DNA of 13,725 nt from Dehalococcoidia bacterium (GTDB lineage Bacteria; Chloroflexota; Dehalococcoidia; DSTF01; JALHUB01), in the NCBI GenBank assembly GCA_022865685.1, contig JALHUB010000200.1, positions 1 through 13,725 of the forward strand. The letters run 5' to 3'. The notes below the pieces were generated by a model. That model was not told where the DNA came from. It did not search any database and worked only from the letters and a program-made list of their open reading frames with translations. Shown here piece after piece: positions 1 through 7,049 of the stretch (its first letter is position 1; every line of letters starts with the position of its first letter). Position numbers and translations under genes: made by a program.

Positions 1-570
1 TGCGGCGATGGCAGCGTTGAGGCCGCTGTCGTATTCGCCGGCGTGGCCGCCCGGGGGCACCGGCTCGCGGCTCGGGTCCTCGAAGCGGGCGATGAAGAAC
101 TGCGTGCTGTGCGCGCTCACGTGATGCAGGTTCAGGGTGTAACAGTTGTACTGGGAATAAGGCCCGTCCTGGCCGAATGGGGCGATGGAGACCATGACGA
201 GACCCGGGTTCACGGCCGCCAGCGTATCGTAGTCCAGGCCGAGCTCGCGCATGCGCCCCGGCGCGTGGTCCTCGATGAGGACATCGACGTCTTTGGCCAG
301 CTCCCGGAAGATGCGCTTGCCGGTCGCGGTCGTCGGGTCGAGGGTGATGCCGAGCTTGTTCGTGTTCAGGTAGAGGAAGAGGCCGCTCTTCTCAGGGTGC
401 GGGTCGTCCCCGGCGAAGGGGCCGCGATGGCGCGCGCGGTCGCCGGCAAGCGGCTGCTCGATCTTGATGGACTCGGCTCCGAGGTCGGCGAGGAGCTTGC
501 CGCAGTGCGGCCCGGCGACCATGTCGCAGTATTCGAGGACTTTGAGGCCCTGAAGCGCCCTGTTGGTCAT
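1..570 (-). CDS. CaiB/BaiF-family CoA transferase, N-terminal 190 residues (cut by window edge)
   Basis: Family III CoA transferases move CoA between organic acids in the cytoplasm. The reading frame stays open from an ATG at 570 to base 1 and begins MTNRALQGLKVLEYCDMVAG. Family hallmarks are visible: a GLKVLE opening, GADLGAESIKIE-like text at residues 28-38 (LADLGAESIKIE), LNTNKLGITLD at 68-78, the LIEDHAPG stretch at 98-105, and the PGLVMVSI/PFGQDGPY block at 122-138. Family members are usually near 400 residues, so about half is missing. The start is supported by AGGAGAG five bases upstream. In the region where the catalytic Asp is expected, the text is GGHAGEYDSGLNAA; by my alignment Glu179 falls at the Asp position, with Asp181 two residues later. 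The gene is divergent from an acyl-CoA synthetase subunit. The family call is firm; the substrate pair is unknown. Confidence 0.93.
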   Translation of the reverse strand, partial: MTNRALQGLKVLEYCDMVAGPHCGKLLADLGAESIKIEQPLAGDRARHRGPFAGDDPHPEKSGLFLYLNTNKLGITLDPTTATGKRIFRELAKDVDVLIEDHAPGRMRELGLDYDTLAAVNPGLVMVSIAPFGQDGPYSQYNCYTLNLHHVSAHSTQFFIARFEDPSREPVPPGGHAGEYDSGLNAAIAA

Positions 571-598
571 TCTCTCTCCTGGGTTCCCTTATGCCCCT

Positions 599-670
599 AC
601 CGCGTAAGTCGGGCGTCCCGCCCGACCGTTCGCCTCACCTTAGGCTGGCAAGATGCCCGCCCTACGCGGT
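599..670. repeat. Structured intergenic element: nested inverted repeats, possibly REP-like
   Basis: A perfect 8-base outer pair, ACCGCGTA (599-606) and TACGCGGT (663-670), encloses a perfect hairpin with arms GTCGGGCG (608-615) and CGCCCGAC (619-626) around TCC. The right half contains GGCTGGCAAGATGCCCGCC followed by CTACG. That resembles the GACTGGAAAGTC palindromes followed by CTACG at 7847 and 9421. It lies in the 5' leader region of the CoA transferase gene, so it could be either a dispersed repeat or a leader structure. The pairing is seen directly; the function is unknown. Confidence 0.5.
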
Positions 671-691
671 ATTGAATGCCATCGCTAACCT

Positions 692-718
692 AATCTAGCA
701 CAGGTCCGATTTGAACAA
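692..718 (-). promoter_or_regulatory. Possible promoter of the CoA transferase gene
   Basis: On the minus strand TTGTTC (713-718) is followed after 15 bases by TAGATT (692-697), which is preceded by TG-C as in an extended -10 element. The spacing is short and the -35 is weak. If real, the leader of about 115 bases would include the hairpin element at 599-670. Confidence 0.25.
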
Positions 719-766
719 AAACGGGACTTTCTCTCCGTCGACACGACGAACGGAGCGCACTTCGGT

Positions 767-796
767 TTGACTTTATTCTCGGTCATCACCTACGGT
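767..796 (+). promoter_or_regulatory. Weak candidate promoter of the acyl-CoA synthetase gene
   Basis: TTGACT (767-772), 18 bases, then TACGGT (791-796). The -35 is good and the -10 poor. Transcription from here would begin near 803, which would rule out the GTG at 801 as start codon and favour the ATG at 831. Confidence 0.28.
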
Positions 797-800
797 TCGA

Positions 801-2261
801 GTGTCGAATGTAGCCCGCGATAGATATGGCATGCGAAAAACAGACGTTCATCCCCTTGACTACATCTTTCATCCGCGCTCGATCGCCGTCGTCGGCGTGT
901 CCGGCAAGCCACGCGATTGGGGCGGCGGCAATATGTTCCTGTCCGCTCTGCAACAGTTCGGCTTCTCCGGGCCGCTCTATCCGGTCAACCCGAACGTCGA
1001 AGAGGTGCTAGGACTGCGCTGCCACCCCTCGCTGTCGGCAATTTCCGACACGGTAGACCACGTGATTTCGAGCATTCCCGCCACGGGCGTGCCGCTACTG
1101 ATGGACGATGCCGCCGCCAAGGGCGTCCATTCGATCCACTTCTTCACCGCCGGCTTCCGCGAGACCGGCGAGCAGGACCGGATCGACCTGGAGTGTGAGG
1201 TGCAAGCGAGGGCGAAGGCGGCCGGCATCCGCGTGATCGGCCCCAACTGCATGGGCCTCTACTGCCCCGCTTCGGGCGTCAGCTTCGGCGGCGACTTCCC
1301 GAAGGAGCCGGGCAACGTCGCTTTCATCTCGCAGAGCGGCTTGAACAGCGAGGACCTGGTGCACAGCGCGACCCTGCGCGGCCTTCGCTTCAGCAAGGTG
1401 ATCAGCTACGGCAACGCCACGGACCTCGACGAGAGCGACTTCTTCGAATACTGCACGGCCGATCCCGACACCGAGATCATCCTCGCTTACATCGAAGGCG
1501 TGAAGGACGGCAGGCGCTTCCAGCGCGCCCTCAGGGCCGCATCGGCGGTCAAGCCGGTTGTCATACTCAAGGGGGGCCTGACAGACGCCGGCGACCGGGC
1601 GGCGCGCTCCCACACGGGCAGCCTGGCCGGCTCGCCGCAGATATGGGAGGCGCTGTGCCGCCAGGTGGGCGCCGTCATCGTCGAGACGCTGGAAGAGCTG
1701 GTGGACATGGGGGTGACGTTCCGCTTCTTGAAGCCGTTGAAGGAACGCGGCGTCGCGATCATCGTCGTCGGTGGCGGCTCCAGCGTCCTGGCCGCGGACG
1801 CGGCTGAGCGCGTGGGCCTGAAGATTCCGCCGCTATCGGAGGACGTCCAGGCGCAGCTACGGCCTTTCACGCCGCTCGCCGGCACGAGCCTCCGCAACCC
1901 GCTCGATACCGTCGCCCTCGAAGACAAGGACGGACTCCACAAGACGGTCAAGATCGTCGGCGGCTCGCCCGACATCAGCAGCATCCTCATCCTGCCGCGG
2001 CTCGACTGGTGGCTCGACCGCGTCCCGGACGTCGACGCCATGGTGCGAGGAACGGTGGCGAAGATGAAAGAGGCCGCGGACGACAGCCCCGTGCCAGTGG
2101 CGCTGGCGCTGCGCGTGCCGGAGAACGCGCGCGTCATGGGGGCATTCGAGAGGTTCTACGAGTACAGCGCTGAGGCCGGCCTACCCGTCTTCCCAGACTT
2201 CGAGCGGGCGCTTGCCGCGATATCCAGGTTCGTGTGGTGGCAGGACGCACGGCAGGGCTGA
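801..2261 (+). CDS. ADP-forming acyl-CoA synthetase, alpha-type subunit (CoA-binding plus phosphohistidine ligase domains)
   Basis: The NDP-forming acyl-CoA synthetase family interconverts acyl-CoA plus ADP and phosphate with free acid, CoA and ATP. The N-terminal Rossmann CoA-binding domain begins at about residue 19 (DYIFHPRSIAVVGVSG) and includes PVNPN (61-65) and RVIGPNCMG (144-152). The ligase domain follows with FISQSG (175-180) and the phosphohistidine motif RSHTGS, active His271. A further CoA-ligase-like segment includes GTSLRNPLD near residue 345. The 486-residue length matches separate alpha subunits of about 460 residues and lacks the ATP-grasp beta part, which is not encoded in this window. 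The start is uncertain: GTG 801 gives the longest frame, but ATG 831 (MRKTDVHPLDY) keeps all domains; neither has a clear ribosome-binding site. The gene ends 10 bases from the convergent HD-domain gene with no hairpin between. The family call is strong; the acyl substrate is unknown. Confidence 0.9.
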   Translation: MSNVARDRYGMRKTDVHPLDYIFHPRSIAVVGVSGKPRDWGGGNMFLSALQQFGFSGPLYPVNPNVEEVLGLRCHPSLSAISDTVDHVISSIPATGVPLLMDDAAAKGVHSIHFFTAGFRETGEQDRIDLECEVQARAKAAGIRVIGPNCMGLYCPASGVSFGGDFPKEPGNVAFISQSGLNSEDLVHSATLRGLRFSKVISYGNATDLDESDFFEYCTADPDTEIILAYIEGVKDGRRFQRALRAASAVKPVVILKGGLTDAGDRAARSHTGSLAGSPQIWEALCRQVGAVIVETLEELVDMGVTFRFLKPLKERGVAIIVVGGGSSVLAADAAERVGLKIPPLSEDVQAQLRPFTPLAGTSLRNPLDTVALEDKDGLHKTVKIVGGSPDISSILILPRLDWWLDRVPDVDAMVRGTVAKMKEAADDSPVPVALALRVPENARVMGAFERFYEYSAEAGLPVFPDFERALAAISRFVWWQDARQG

Positions 2262-2271
2262 CCCCTAAGAG

Positions 2272-3036
2272 TTAGCCGAAGCCGCCTGCCCTCTTCTTCA
2301 GCCAGTCGTCTCCGGGCGGCAGCATGACGCCGCTGTGCTGCCGGCCGAGCCTGACGGCCCTCACAAACTGCTGAACCAGGTAGGGGTCGAACTGCGTTCC
2401 GGCCCTTTCGGCGACCTCGTTGAGCGCGGCCGCCGGGGCGCGGGCCTGCCGGTAAGGGGAGTTGAGGATCATTGCGGTGTAGGCGTCGGCGATTGCCATT
2501 ATGCGGGCTGACAGAGGCGTTTGGTCGCCGTGCTTCCCTTTCAGATAGCCATCGCCGTCCCAGCGCTCGTGGTGGAAGAGCACCGTCTCCAGCACCAGAT
2601 CATGCAGCCAGCGCGGCGAGGCTCGCAGGATGGCCCAATCACGCAGCAGGTCGAAGCCTATCGACACGTGGGAGCGCAGTATGAGCAACTCGGCGTCGTT
2701 CAGGGGGCCCTCCTTCGTCAGGAGATTGGGCGGGAGAGCGATCTTGCCGAGGTCATACACGTGGCCGGCGATCCAGAGCGCGCCGACTTCGTCGGAGGAG
2801 AGCTGCACACGCCGCGCGAGGGCGAGGGCATGCTGTGCGGCCAGTTGCGAGTGGAGGCCAGAGTAGCTGTCCCTGGTATCGAGGTCTAGCTGCCACTGTT
2901 CGATCAGCTCTCTAATGTGGTCGCGCGTGCGGCGGGGCCAGATTGCCGAAAGCGTCTCGATGACACGCGAGTCGTCGGATGCGTACTGGTCCGCCAGGTT
3001 GGCGTTAAGGCCGTAGTTGAACCTATACACGGGCAC
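2272..3036 (-). CDS. Degenerate HD-GYP domain protein
   Basis: Canonical HD-GYP proteins are cyclic-di-GMP phosphodiesterases with two or three metal ions. Residues 61-230 follow the family pattern: HVYDLGKIALPPNLL (92-106), SHVSIGFDLL (122-131), HHERWDGDGYLKG (155-167), LSARIMAIADAYTAMI (175-190) and SPYRQA (193-198). Two signature positions differ. The HD motif reads YD (Tyr94-Asp95), and GYP reads GYL (163-165). His123, His155-His156 and Asp184 are kept. Metal binding may therefore be altered or lost. There is no receiver or sensor domain; the first 60 residues are unrecognised. I chose GTG 3036 because GGAGG (complement at 3041-3045) lies just upstream, though only 4 bases away; GTG 3030 gives 10-base spacing. 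ATG 3165 would add 43 low-complexity residues and lacks a good ribosome-binding site. The gene is divergent from the amidase. Confidence 0.82.
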   Translation of the reverse strand: MPVYRFNYGLNANLADQYASDDSRVIETLSAIWPRRTRDHIRELIEQWQLDLDTRDSYSGLHSQLAAQHALALARRVQLSSDEVGALWIAGHVYDLGKIALPPNLLTKEGPLNDAELLILRSHVSIGFDLLRDWAILRASPRWLHDLVLETVLFHHERWDGDGYLKGKHGDQTPLSARIMAIADAYTAMILNSPYRQARAPAAALNEVAERAGTQFDPYLVQQFVRAVRLGRQHSGVMLPPGDDWLKKRAGGFG

Positions 3037-3132
3037 AGGTCCTCCAACGTTAGTAACGGCACAAGCTGTGATTCCCTTCAATAGCAGCCTGAATCTGCGG
3101 AGACGACTTTCCACGTTCCAGTCGAGCCGGTC

Positions 3133-3162
3133 TTGACCCGTCCCAGGGCGTCGGCGCACAAT
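3133..3162 (+). promoter_or_regulatory. Probable housekeeping promoter of the amidase gene
   Basis: TTGACC (3133-3138), 18 bases, then CACAAT (3157-3162), about 55 bases before the amidase start. The layout matches the sites at 5930, 9466 and 12738. The site overlaps the extended version of the divergent HD gene, which argues for the shorter start of that gene. Confidence 0.45.
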
Positions 3163-3216
3163 CATCACGCTGCCCCGTAAACCAAAACCGACGATAGCGC
3201 GAAGGAGGAAACCGCC

Positions 3217-4662
3217 ATGGACGACGTTGCCGCTCTCGACGCCACTGCTCAGGCAGAGTTGGTCAGGCGAAAAGAGGTCAAGCCGATAGAGCTCGTGGAG
3301 AGCGCGATCGCGCGGATCGAGCGCGTTAATCCGGAGTTGAACGCCGTCATCACGCCGATGTTCGACCTGGCGCGAAAGGCCGCGTCCGGGTCCCTGCCCG
3401 ACGGTCCTTTCACCGGTGTCCCGTTCGTCCTGAAAGACCTTCTGGCTACCTACGCGGGCGTCCGCATGACTTGGGGCTCGGCTTTCACGAAGGACTTCGT
3501 CCCGGACCACGACAGCGAACTCGTGGTGCGGCACAAGAAGGCCGGCCTGGTCATCGTCGGCAAGACGAATACGCCGGAGTTCGGCCTCCTGCCGACGACG
3601 GAGCCGCACGCCTTCGGGCCCACTCGCAACCCGTGGAACACGAATCACAGTAGCGGCGGCTCCAGCGGCGGCTCGGCGGCTGCTGTCGCTTCGGGCATGG
3701 TGCCGTTTGCCCACGGCAACGACGGCGGCGGCTCTATACGCATCCCCGCATCTTGCTGCGGCCTTTTCGGCCTGAAGCCGACGCGCGCCCGCAACCCGAT
3801 GGGGCCGGACGTCGGCGACGCGATGAGCGGCCTGGTCGTCGAGCACGGCATGACGCACTCCGTCCGCGACAGCGCCGCTCTCCTCGACGCGACCTGCGGC
3901 CCCGACATCGGTGACCCGTACTGGGCGCCGCCGCGAGAGCGGCCGTACATTCAGGAAGTGGGCGCCGACCCGGGGAAGCTGCGGATAGCCTTTACCAGCA
4001 AGACGGCCGGCGGGACGCCCGTCCATCCCGATTGCATCGCCGCCGTGCAGGATGCCGCCAAGCTCTGCGCCGACCTTGGGCACTATGTCGAGGAGGCGGC
4101 GCCCACGCTCGGCAACGACATGCTCACGCAGGCCTTCATGGTCGTCTTCGCGGCCGGCGACATCGAGACGATGGACGCGCTGGCGCTGCTCACGGGTCGC
4201 CAGCCGACCGAAGCCGAAGTCGAGCCACTGACGTGGGCGATCGCTGGGCTGGCGCGTGGGGCAACCGCGCCCCAGTACCTGCTATCGGTCACGGTCCTCC
4301 AGCGCTTCTCGCGCGAGATCGCCCGCTTCTTCCTGGACTACGACATCCTGCTCACGCCGACGCTGGCGGAGCCGCCGCTGCCGCTGGGGACGCTGGAGTC
4401 GCCGCCGGACAATCCCCTCTTCGGCATCATTCGGGCGGCGCAGTACGTACCGTTCACGCCGTTCTGCAACATTACCGGTCAGCCAGCGATGTCGGTGCCG
4501 CTGTACTGGAACGCGGAAGGCCTACCGATCGGCAGTCACTTCATCGGGCGTTTCGGCGACGAGGCGACGCTATTCCGTCTGGCGGCGCAGCTCGAACAGG
4601 CGCGGCCGTGGGCGGGCCGCCGACCGCCGGTGTGGGCAGGCCAGGGCGAAAGCGCTCGCTAG
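3217..4662 (+). CDS. Amidase, amidase-signature (GatA-like) family
   Basis: Amidase-signature enzymes hydrolyse amide bonds with a Ser-cisSer-Lys triad. The catalytic Lys is Lys73 in GVPFVLKDL (67-75). The signature SSGGSSGGSAAAVASG (145-160) supplies the cis-Ser at 149, and GNDGGGSIRIPAS (167-179) supplies the nucleophile Ser173; the 24-residue separation agrees with characterised members. The 481-residue length is normal, and no signal peptide is seen, so it is probably cytoplasmic. The start is well supported: AGGAGG is eight bases before the ATG. There is no gatB or gatC nearby, and the C-terminal part does not resemble the tRNA-dependent amidotransferase particularly, so a stand-alone catabolic amidase is more likely than GatA. 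Its TAG stop overlaps the TAG stop of the convergent surface-protein gene inside one CTAG. The substrate cannot be read from sequence. Confidence 0.94.
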   Translation: MDDVAALDATAQAELVRRKEVKPIELVESAIARIERVNPELNAVITPMFDLARKAASGSLPDGPFTGVPFVLKDLLATYAGVRMTWGSAFTKDFVPDHDSELVVRHKKAGLVIVGKTNTPEFGLLPTTEPHAFGPTRNPWNTNHSSGGSSGGSAAAVASGMVPFAHGNDGGGSIRIPASCCGLFGLKPTRARNPMGPDVGDAMSGLVVEHGMTHSVRDSAALLDATCGPDIGDPYWAPPRERPYIQEVGADPGKLRIAFTSKTAGGTPVHPDCIAAVQDAAKLCADLGHYVEEAAPTLGNDMLTQAFMVVFAAGDIETMDALALLTGRQPTEAEVEPLTWAIAGLARGATAPQYLLSVTVLQRFSREIARFFLDYDILLTPTLAEPPLPLGTLESPPDNPLFGIIRAAQYVPFTPFCNITGQPAMSVPLYWNAEGLPIGSHFIGRFGDEATLFRLAAQLEQARPWAGRRPPVWAGQGESAR

Positions 4663-5816
4663 CTGCGGGGCAACCTCGTTCGGCGATGGGCTATCGCCGT
4701 TCCGAAGAGCAGCAACGCGATTCCCACGATCTCAGTAGCCTCGCGGCTGGGAACCTGGCCGTAGCGGCCCGTCGTGCCGTCGCCCGTGTGTGGAAGTGCG
4801 ATTACGGCTGTCGCGTTACCGGTCGCGGGCGGCAGCAAGGCTGTTTCGCCGCCTCCGCCGACGGTCGGCGACGGGACTTCCATCGGCTCGCCGCCAAGGA
4901 CCGGCGGGCAGCCCCCCACCAGTCTCCGCAGATCTGCCCGTGTACCGTACAGCCGCCGCTCGCCGGCTACCGCCGCCTGCACGATCACCGCGTTGTCCAC
5001 GTCGACGCAGGTCTGCGGCTCCGGCGAGCCGTAGGTTGTGTGAATCACCAGCGATTCTCCCGGCGCCAGCGACTCCTTGCCGAAGGAGGCAAGGTCCCAG
5101 CGGGCAAGCTTAACCGCCTCGTTCCGGCTTTCGGGAGGAGGCGCGGAGTCAACCAGAGTCGCATTGCCAAACCTGAGCGTGACGTCCAAGTCGCTGATCG
5201 TCCTCGACCCCCGGTTCGTTATCATCGTCTCGTAGAGAGCGGAACTCATGCCTTCGGCTGCCTGCTCGGTCAGTGGATGTGACTCCGCCAGCAGGTCCCC
5301 CCACGGCTCCGCCGAGCCGTACGTAGCCACCAGCCTCACGGGCACGAGCGGCGCCAGTAGCTCTCCGTCGGAGAAGGCGCCCATCTCGTACTGGAATGTC
5401 CCTTCGGACATCTTGAACAGCACTTGCGCCACAATCTCCACCGTCTGGCCGGGCCCGATATCGTCCGGCGCATAAGAAGTATCTTCCGGATTCACGAACC
5501 CGTACTGGCCGTCATGCGTTCCCCATACGACGTAGTAGGCTGGGACTGCTCCGTCGTAGCGAGAGACGCTCGTGTAGACGCCGGGAATCGTGCTTTCACC
5601 GTGATTCGTGAGGTGCTGCACACAGTCGACTACCACCCACTCATCGGGGCGGAAGGTCGTTGGGTTGCATGTCTCCTCGTACGTCAGGGAGGTCGACGTT
5701 ACGGGCATGGCAGTCGGCGTCGCTGCGGGCGGCTCCGCCCCGACCGGTTGCCCCCGCGCCGCAAACGCACCTCCGAGACAATCAGCGATCGCTATTCCCG
5801 CGGCAATGAAACGCAT
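4659..5816 (-). CDS. Secreted protein with C-terminal LPHTG sorting-type signal
   Basis: I do not recognise a characterised family for the body of this 385-residue protein. It has a short hydrophobic N-terminus (MRFIAAGIAIADCLGGAFA), a Pro/Thr/Ala-rich segment (22-45), then two probable beta-sandwich segments (about 46-165 and 170-300). These carry phrases typical of extracellular Ig-like or CARDB-like domains, such as IGPGQTVEIVAQVLF and LAPGESLVIHTTYGS. Cys50, Cys65, Cys270 and Cys303 could form disulfides. The C-terminus has the three parts of a sortase signal: LPHTG (341-345), a hydrophobic stretch (about 362-376) and a basic tail (HRRTRLPRS). No sortase gene is in the window. The start ATG 5816 has an AAGGGGG stretch upstream. 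The stop shares CTAG with the amidase stop. Surface anchoring is likely; the role, perhaps adhesion or stalk, is not shown. Confidence 0.8.
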   Translation of the reverse strand: MRFIAAGIAIADCLGGAFAARGQPVGAEPPAATPTAMPVTSTSLTYEETCNPTTFRPDEWVVVDCVQHLTNHGESTIPGVYTSVSRYDGAVPAYYVVWGTHDGQYGFVNPEDTSYAPDDIGPGQTVEIVAQVLFKMSEGTFQYEMGAFSDGELLAPLVPVRLVATYGSAEPWGDLLAESHPLTEQAAEGMSSALYETMITNRGSRTISDLDVTLRFGNATLVDSAPPPESRNEAVKLARWDLASFGKESLAPGESLVIHTTYGSPEPQTCVDVDNAVIVQAAVAGERRLYGTRADLRRLVGGCPPVLGGEPMEVPSPTVGGGGETALLPPATGNATAVIALPHTGDGTTGRYGQVPSREATEIVGIALLLFGTAIAHRRTRLPRS

Positions 5817-5929
5817 GGCCCACCCCCTTGAGGAACTCCAGTCGAACCGTTCTTCTCGCAGATGAAAACGCTTGAGACAGAGATTAGTTAACGACAGAGA
5901 GAGGCCATTCCCAAGACGCCGGCCGCGCG

Positions 5930-5959
5930 TTGACGCCTCGAAGGGACCCCCTCTAGAAT
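5930..5959 (+). promoter_or_regulatory. Strong housekeeping-type promoter of the FabK-like gene
   Basis: TTGACG (5930-5935), 18 bases, then TAGAAT (5954-5959): five of six matches to each sigma-70 consensus box. Transcription would begin near 5966, giving a leader of about 43 bases with GAGG before the ATG at 6009. The rest of the 192-base divergent gap (5817-6008) shows nothing convincing for the minus-strand gene. Confidence 0.65.
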
Positions 5960-6008
5960 GACGGCGTAGACATTCCGGCTCGGCGAGACGTTACTTGAGG
6001 CTAGCGAC

Positions 6009-6965
6009 ATGAAGAGAACGCGTATTTGTGAGCTTCTCGGGGTAGAGTATCCCATCATCCAGGGCGGCATGGCCTGGGTGTCGAACGGCGAGCTGGCGGC
6101 GGCAGTCTCCGAGGCGGGCGGGCTGGGCACCATCGGGCGCACGGCGGGCTGGGACGGCCAGGGCGACTGGGCGGACAACCTGCGAAAGCAGATCCGCATC
6201 GCCAGGGAGCGGACGAACAAGCCCTTCTCCGTAAACGTCGTCGTCCTCGACCCCCGCTCGCGCGACATCGCCGAGCTCCTCGTCGAGGAGAAGGTGCCCA
6301 TCGTGACAACGGCGGCCGGCAACCCGGCGATGCTGACGCCATATCTCAAGGAACACGGATTGAAGGTGATGCACGTCGTCGCGTCCTGCCGCCATGCGCG
6401 CGGCGCAGAGAAAGCGGGCGTCGACGCCGTGGTCGCGGAGGGCTACGAGGCGGGCGGTCACAACGGCGTCGACGAGCTGCCGACCTTCGTGCTGGTGCCG
6501 CAGGTGGTCGACGCCGTCGGAGTGCCGGTCGTGGCGGCGGGCGGAATTGCCGACGCACGCGGCTTCGTGGCGGCGATGGCGCTCGGCGCGGAGGGCGTGC
6601 AGATCGGCACGCGCTTCATCGCGACGGCCGAGTGCTGCGCCCATCCGGCGTTCAAGCAGGCCGTCCTCGACGCGCTGGACACGAGCACGGTGATCACCGG
6701 CCGCACGATAGGCCCGACGCGCGGCATCAAGAACGCCTTCACCGAGAAGCTGACGGAGATGGAGTACTCCGGCCTGTCGCCGGAGAAGCTGGAGGAGTTC
6801 ATCGGCATGGGACGCTCTCCCGCCGGCCAGCTCAAGGGTGACCTGGAGGGGGGCGAGCTGTATTGCGGCGCCATCGCCGGGATGGTGCGGGACATCGTGA
6901 GCGCGGGCGACGTGGTGCGAGGCATCGTCGAGGGCGCCGGCGCTGTCCTCAGGAGTCTCGAATAG
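6009..6965 (+). CDS. FabK-like enoyl reductase / nitronate monooxygenase-family flavoprotein
   Basis: This is an FMN-binding TIM-barrel enzyme of the 2-nitropropane dioxygenase superfamily. The N-terminus (RICELLGVEYPIIQGGMAWV, then GGLGTIG at 37-43) and the region AEGYEAGGHNG (143-153, conserved His151) closely resemble FabK, the enoyl-ACP reductase of Streptococcus. FMN-phosphate contacts are expected at VVAAGGIADARG (174-185) and LGAEGVQIGTRF (192-203). The ending YCGAIAGMV (285-293) also matches FabK. At 318 residues it has the expected length. Nitronate monooxygenases share most of these motifs and no fatty-acid synthesis genes are adjacent, so the reaction could be either NAD(P)H-dependent enoyl reduction or nitronate oxidation; similarity to FabK makes me favour the first slightly. 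A good promoter lies at 5930-5959 and a hairpin follows at 6998-7027. Confidence 0.88.
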   Translation: MKRTRICELLGVEYPIIQGGMAWVSNGELAAAVSEAGGLGTIGRTAGWDGQGDWADNLRKQIRIARERTNKPFSVNVVVLDPRSRDIAELLVEEKVPIVTTAAGNPAMLTPYLKEHGLKVMHVVASCRHARGAEKAGVDAVVAEGYEAGGHNGVDELPTFVLVPQVVDAVGVPVVAAGGIADARGFVAAMALGAEGVQIGTRFIATAECCAHPAFKQAVLDALDTSTVITGRTIGPTRGIKNAFTEKLTEMEYSGLSPEKLEEFIGMGRSPAGQLKGDLEGGELYCGAIAGMVRDIVSAGDVVRGIVEGAGAVLRSLE

Positions 6966-6997
6966 TAGAGGCAAGCTCGATTTCTCGCAAAGACAGG

Positions 6998-7027
6998 ATG
7001 AGGGCCGCCCCTGTGGACGGCCCTCAT
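6998..7027. terminator. Probable bidirectional terminator hairpin
   Basis: Perfect 10-base arms ATGAGGGCCG (6998-7007) and CGGCCCTCAT (7018-7027) surround a 10-base loop, in the 84-base gap between the convergent FabK-like gene and the LPKAG surface-protein gene. There is no clear T-run on either side, so intrinsic termination would be of the tract-poor type. Confidence 0.6.
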
Positions 7028-7049
7028 AGCGTGGGGAACCGGGTTGCGG

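Noticed and set aside
43..675. Plus-strand open frame of 210 codons at the left edge
   Set aside because: It is the mirror of the CoA transferase gene and contains no family motif.
3037..4083. Long minus-strand open frame extending the HD gene upstream across the amidase gene
   Set aside because: It is antisense to the amidase codons, shows no family signature before the HD part, and is a GC-rich mirror frame.
4815..4834. LPPATG at residues 328-333 of the LPHTG protein as an alternative sorting motif
   Set aside because: It is farther from the membrane stretch than LPHTG and does not fit the LPxTG spacing.
5991..6974. 327-codon minus-strand open frame opposite the FabK-like gene
   Set aside because: Low-complexity Arg/His/Ala-rich translation with no domain; the plus strand encodes a clear flavoprotein.
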